Assembly (NCBI RefSeq): GCF_003343245.1
Contig: NZ_CP024901.1
Location: forward strand, 4,774,001-4,838,000
DNA from: Photorhabdus laumondii subsp. laumondii
GTDB taxonomy: Bacteria > Pseudomonadota > Gammaproteobacteria > Enterobacterales > Enterobacteriaceae
Reading direction: 5' to 3'
DNA: 64,000 nt
Position 1 is the stretch's first letter. The number at the start of each line of letters is the position of its first letter. Both the position numbers and the translations under genes were made by a program. Below are positions 62,801 to 64,000 of this stretch, in pieces. The notes below the pieces were generated by a model, which saw nothing but the letters and a program-made list of their open reading frames with translations, ran no database searches and was not told where the DNA came from.

Positions 62801-64000
62801 TGTCCCGGTGAACAGAAAGCTCCCTGCGGCCACATGCTTAGGAATGTCCACATAAGCGGGTACCGCATTGGCCTGGTTCAGGCCATTGTAGCCGAGGAAG
62901 TACGCCGACACGCTACTTGAAGATATGCTATTAGCATTTTGTTTAGTGTACTCGATCTCGTATAAGCCTGACCTGACCTTCACCAACTGGGCACTCCCCT
63001 TTGCCGGGAGGTGCCCCGACCTGACCAGCACCTCAGCACTGATGGTGTGGGTTTTGGCGAACAGTGCAGGATCAGTGGCAAACTGATGGATGTCAGCACT
63101 GCCTTGTCGGGGCTCAAATCCATCACCTACAGACACCAGCCCAGCCTTGAGTTCGAGATCCTTCACCGCCTGCCCCAGCAGCGCCGGTTTTGGACCCATG
63201 TAGGTAAAACGCGGTGGATGGAATTCGTCAGCCGCTGGCAAGCCCTGATTAATGATCGGTAAGACCCGCGCCATCACTCCGTCATACAGTTCACCCCATA
63301 ACTCTCTCTTGCTGCCTTCGGCGCGGTACTTGTCGAACATCTGCAACATGTCCTTGCCGATACTGTCCGCACCTTCTGGTTCGTAACGCGCAGCGACATA
63401 GAGGGTTTCGAAGAACGAGTGATAGCCGTTACGGATCATGAAGGCCGCATTGGCCATCTGGAATTGCCAATATTGCTTGACGCTCAACGCGCCACCGAAT
63501 AATTCCGGTAAGGCATTACTGACGGTCTGGGTGGTCCCGGAAATTCCCCCCACGAACGGGGTGTCCAGGTCATTCATGTAGCGTGTAGCGTCATTCTTCG
63601 GGTCCGGACGGAACTGGTTGTAGCTGCGGTATTTATCGTCCTTGATCAGGTACGAATCCTCGTGATACGTCTGCTCCTCAGAGCTGGTATTGAGGATCAG
63701 ATACGGATCGGGCTGATTCAGCCGGTTATTAATCATGACCTTGCCGTCACCCAGCGCAGCGTGAGGATTGACCGGGACCGCGGCCTTGGAAAAGCTATCG
63801 GCTACTGGACGCAAAGCATGGAACAAGACCTGTTTGCGTAAGCTCCTGCCCTCATTGCTCAACAGCACCGCCTCAACCGCCGGACGCAGTTGCGCATCGG
63901 CGCTCTCAAGTCCCTGGGAACCAGTCAGTAACAGAGTGAGCAGTTTGTCGTCCAGCGATCGATCAACCGCAGCCTGATCGAAAACCTGTACTTTCGGATT
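56891..64000 (-). CDS. mcf: Mcf-type ('makes caterpillars floppy') giant insecticidal toxin, 3' part
   Basis: The minus-strand frame runs from the right edge without a stop (at least 2369 residues), so the N-terminus is outside; an apparent GTG start at 63868 is internal. Counting from the edge: a protease module with RCY Cys 768 (GGRCYPLVR), His 857 (NTQNHSMMV) and Asp 876 (FYDPNVG), like the MCF effector of MARTX toxins; then, about 1150-1500, a TcdA/TcdB-like pore-forming region (long Gly/Ala-rich hydrophobic stretch, WVGDFPRMVHDRGQAI); then a long beta-rich region and an RTX-like end (HGGADNDTYRL). The gene is far more GC-rich than its neighbours. Location by tRNA-Phe suggests mcf1 rather than mcf2; FitD-type is the alternative. 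Confidence 0.85.
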   Translation of the reverse strand, partial: NPKVQVFDQAAVDRSLDDKLLTLLLTGSQGLESADAQLRPAVEAVLLSNEGRSLRKQVLFHALRPVADSFSKAAVPVNPHAALGDGKVMINNRLNQPDPYLILNTSSEEQTYHEDSYLIKDDKYRSYNQFRPDPKNDATRYMNDLDTPFVGGISGTTQTVSNALPELFGGALSVKQYWQFQMANAAFMIRNGYHSFFETLYVAARYEPEGADSIGKDMLQMFDKYRAEGSKRELWGELYDGVMARVLPIINQGLPAADEFHPPRFTYMGPKPALLGQAVKDLELKAGLVSVGDGFEPRQGSADIHQFATDPALFAKTHTISAEVLVRSGHLPAKGSAQLVKVRSGLYEIEYTKQNANSISSSSVSAYFLGYNGLNQANAVPAYVDIPKHVAAGSFLFTGTLSGGSLVVTSLDDNTYRVYHDGRFNSSLLYDNVVMAVDYKDYQISDTAGGFAAAYMQYVNGEWQLVFQRQEYQRDGQMVWPKLRGDVEPLSIQIAGSQVVERNQAEFATYREQVHQQLKTVATQFGVSVEGVTDGVYTEGEFSPEHPAIAAWTRLREAVQAKVKANMDPVADKLYQLQQARRTSSDTALIDQQIKQLNLTQDYYRAQYDPILREASSVEKTWLWQQIKAKDGSVAVVQIDDTAIQGEERTSSVGERYAASEVYQRGAQGTGFNDGLRNFREIKIPGVDDKMSVLEMKRRFLEGKLTHEQREALSARIAEISQAEYIDKVLRQTAMFSEDFHDAGSVFNRLVPQDFYLSLVGDRTGGRCYPLVRTMAVALAGGGEAGINSLVQKLFFASADPQAGSSTLLKNSLISLHYNVEAVQASTELGQFNLSEVVSRLAATTGTSMFALNTQNHSMMVGSTVTAEGRRYYFYDPNVGIFAFDNTKSLSRAMEQHLVVRGLAAHYGSFGSKSVPAFNLIEIDTRKMAEVPVGNGLNVADLTRFEELASVIGQRRQVEQVVSVQEWVMEDLRLSPALKTFDAEQWGARFEVASARLAQEHQLDSRWLPIIATTEDQGEGRYRVQFINRDQPEQTRWLITSDSTFVEFRRFIDEHMAVLNEHFTLEHGRMRLRGGVGEAAPVDGLNAGFAVQTLIQWFADKNRHDAASGVISPDLATALKVHSYLNLVQMAHGGVQDIAKVTALVRTALRGEVVAAETSLKDFASNLGHTVNEGAGVLFGGAMVGLDAYELAHAENDVQKAVFGTQLAFDSASFVTGAAGVGAGLVGASTAGAVLGGASVILGGLAVGFTALAQAFGAVAEDAKAVGRYFDTVDKAYKGNGYRYDNKNKVLVPLAGAVIKSLDLRKHQISFDSQYIYRTHSGSTGSGEINYFFWVGDFPRMVHDRGQAIEVRSGIGYKDISRPLEHSDSNVVILPGTPKSYISYEYMLLPGATTRHDAGFDVIRRLEEDKRFDYDFYIFPGEETIRRIHHEYVDTPIEVVLDQRNRQLVVPELPKELHSFLRYEIKGAGGEYLIGLNEGTQVKLTSDSASALSRWIIDSSQLASDSISVSKNQLVVGGVVVELDPTQNGQVLVVNGKGEVREVDFAGLTTQVVSEDAGKWQVPGQQIEQHLSDLAKAHQLHGQYVVVENYSHNGRDVGRAFYDVGKERMLFTNTTHEQTRHAQLGAVMGDHAYFYDADNAAAWRVDIATGQVDAQFEPWFNQNAGQISRLWQEGDAVYLARRYRLKEKEAELEKEAELCYRILSDRMELVSAVGDDALIQLLARTSQHSDVLKAILQGYESKSIQRETPMYTLGTRLLQPTSAALVTVFGVDAAGVAHRYWIRTGDGTLIKPNLAPPADQTPHFKENEQTRSAWPIPADLVLAGSMPQPGGKEVFFFYSKEQKVLFRQEGPGQAVLDASHPTALRISTPALANLVNLNGSLLAITEDGRVARLDALGQLNYEAVNEHWLKGRTHWWQDLASVADGRATLAVFGIKGTDGKSLLPVWYHKGQVIVASAPLQDKRLQFLGFEVDGSGARLFEPASGKLYRQPPMTADALAAAFGTDEVLEVSSQLPAAGELASGLHLKAVEQVDVGLRLTTVKGEILLQTNDGKLQLVAVDKGWQQDNFARLPQALAEVADKWRTKGVLTLQGDDTQGWFDVGSGQVFSYGSIQAKDNLRFIGIAAGKKGAYVYSPTDQALYRVKDDSVQKLNHYTSVERIGSSLLIRGGGTGGRRDDLTPPLITGVDSVVLHGGADNDTYRLSQEMWSHYRTVIIDNDDPGQALDRLIMPMVDAEKILVSRHEDNLMLTDSANGTTLVVRKVFGSQAVTHQHLQIELEGSSSVMGVDHLVKNFIQKSYINGELVELSWASRQPVIEPHVIHSVAAVPDTGGPSLAKLSGAMASFPDIGGAREHLPQNRQSAPAALVPPLS

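Noticed and set aside
57041..63262. Many long open frames on the plus strand opposite the toxin gene (for example 57041-57838, 59015-59620, 61778-62251)
   Set aside because: They are antisense shadows of a GC-rich gene, where stop codons are rare; none has family features.
63866..63868. GTG at 63868 as start of the giant toxin
   Set aside because: The frame remains open to the window edge and the protein upstream continues in the same style, so the gene is simply cut by the window.

Overview
The window is a chromosomal segment of an enterobacterium of the Morganellaceae, almost certainly Photorhabdus. The housekeeping proteins (Fis, DusB, RpoH, FtsYEX, FrdABCD, EF-P, GroESL, AspA, DcuA) are close to their E. 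coli counterparts. The accessory content is that of an insect pathogen: a PirA/PirB binary toxin pair at the left, and at the right the 3' part of a very large Mcf-type ('makes caterpillars floppy') toxin beside a tRNA-Phe gene. The backbone is AT-rich, while the Mcf gene is visibly GC-rich. Gene names come from recognising protein sequences by eye; no database search was run.

Layout. 1-1.8 kb: end of prmA, then dusB-fis with the conserved fis promoter. 1.9-7.1 kb: an accessory block (Bcr/CflA-type efflux pump, divergent AraC regulator, 16-bp tandem repeat, pirA-pirB) bracketed by two direct copies of a 127-bp repeat. 7.3-12.1 kb: livKHMGF branched-chain amino acid ABC importer. 12.5-24 kb: panM, glycerate kinase, rpoH, ftsYEX, rsmD, yhhL, yhhN, zntA, tusA, yhhQ. 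24-26.6 kb: a decayed sugar locus, with a DeoR-type regulator split by an IS982-family element and a fragment of an FGGY kinase. 26.8-30.7 kb: gldA, a two-gene candidate effector/immunity unit, and a DUF29 protein. 31-34.8 kb: glpT-glpQ and epmA. 34.9-37.5 kb: a repeat-rich islet with a fascin-like repeat gene, a fragment of a second copy, and an IS630-family element. 38-41.3 kb: frdABCD. 41.4-45.2 kb: a second IS982 copy, sugE under a guanidine-II riboswitch, efp, epmB, yjeI. 46-50.2 kb: LysR regulator, groEL-groES under a sigma-32 promoter, fxsA. 50.6-56 kb: aspA-dcuA, dsbD-yjdC. 56-64 kb: tRNA-Phe and the Mcf-type toxin running off the right edge.

How the genes work together. Several backbone sets are functionally coherent: EpmA, EpmB and EF-P (EF-P lysylation); AspA, DcuA and FrdABCD (aspartate/fumarate anaerobic respiration); GlpT and GlpQ (glycerophosphodiester use); RpoH with its target groESL; FtsY with FtsEX.

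Most noteworthy: (i) the 127-bp intergenic repeats share their terminal motif (TATACCC-N7-TTCAAGATGC) with the IS630-family element, which makes them candidate MITEs mobilised by it; (ii) a four-base-overlapping pair encoding a possible permuted papain-fold/EF-hand protein and a secreted Sel1-repeat protein; (iii) a clear two-hairpin guanidine-II riboswitch before sugE; (iv) an unexplained strong terminator and possible small RNA between the LysR gene and groEL; (v) an RCY cysteine-protease module inside the Mcf-type toxin.
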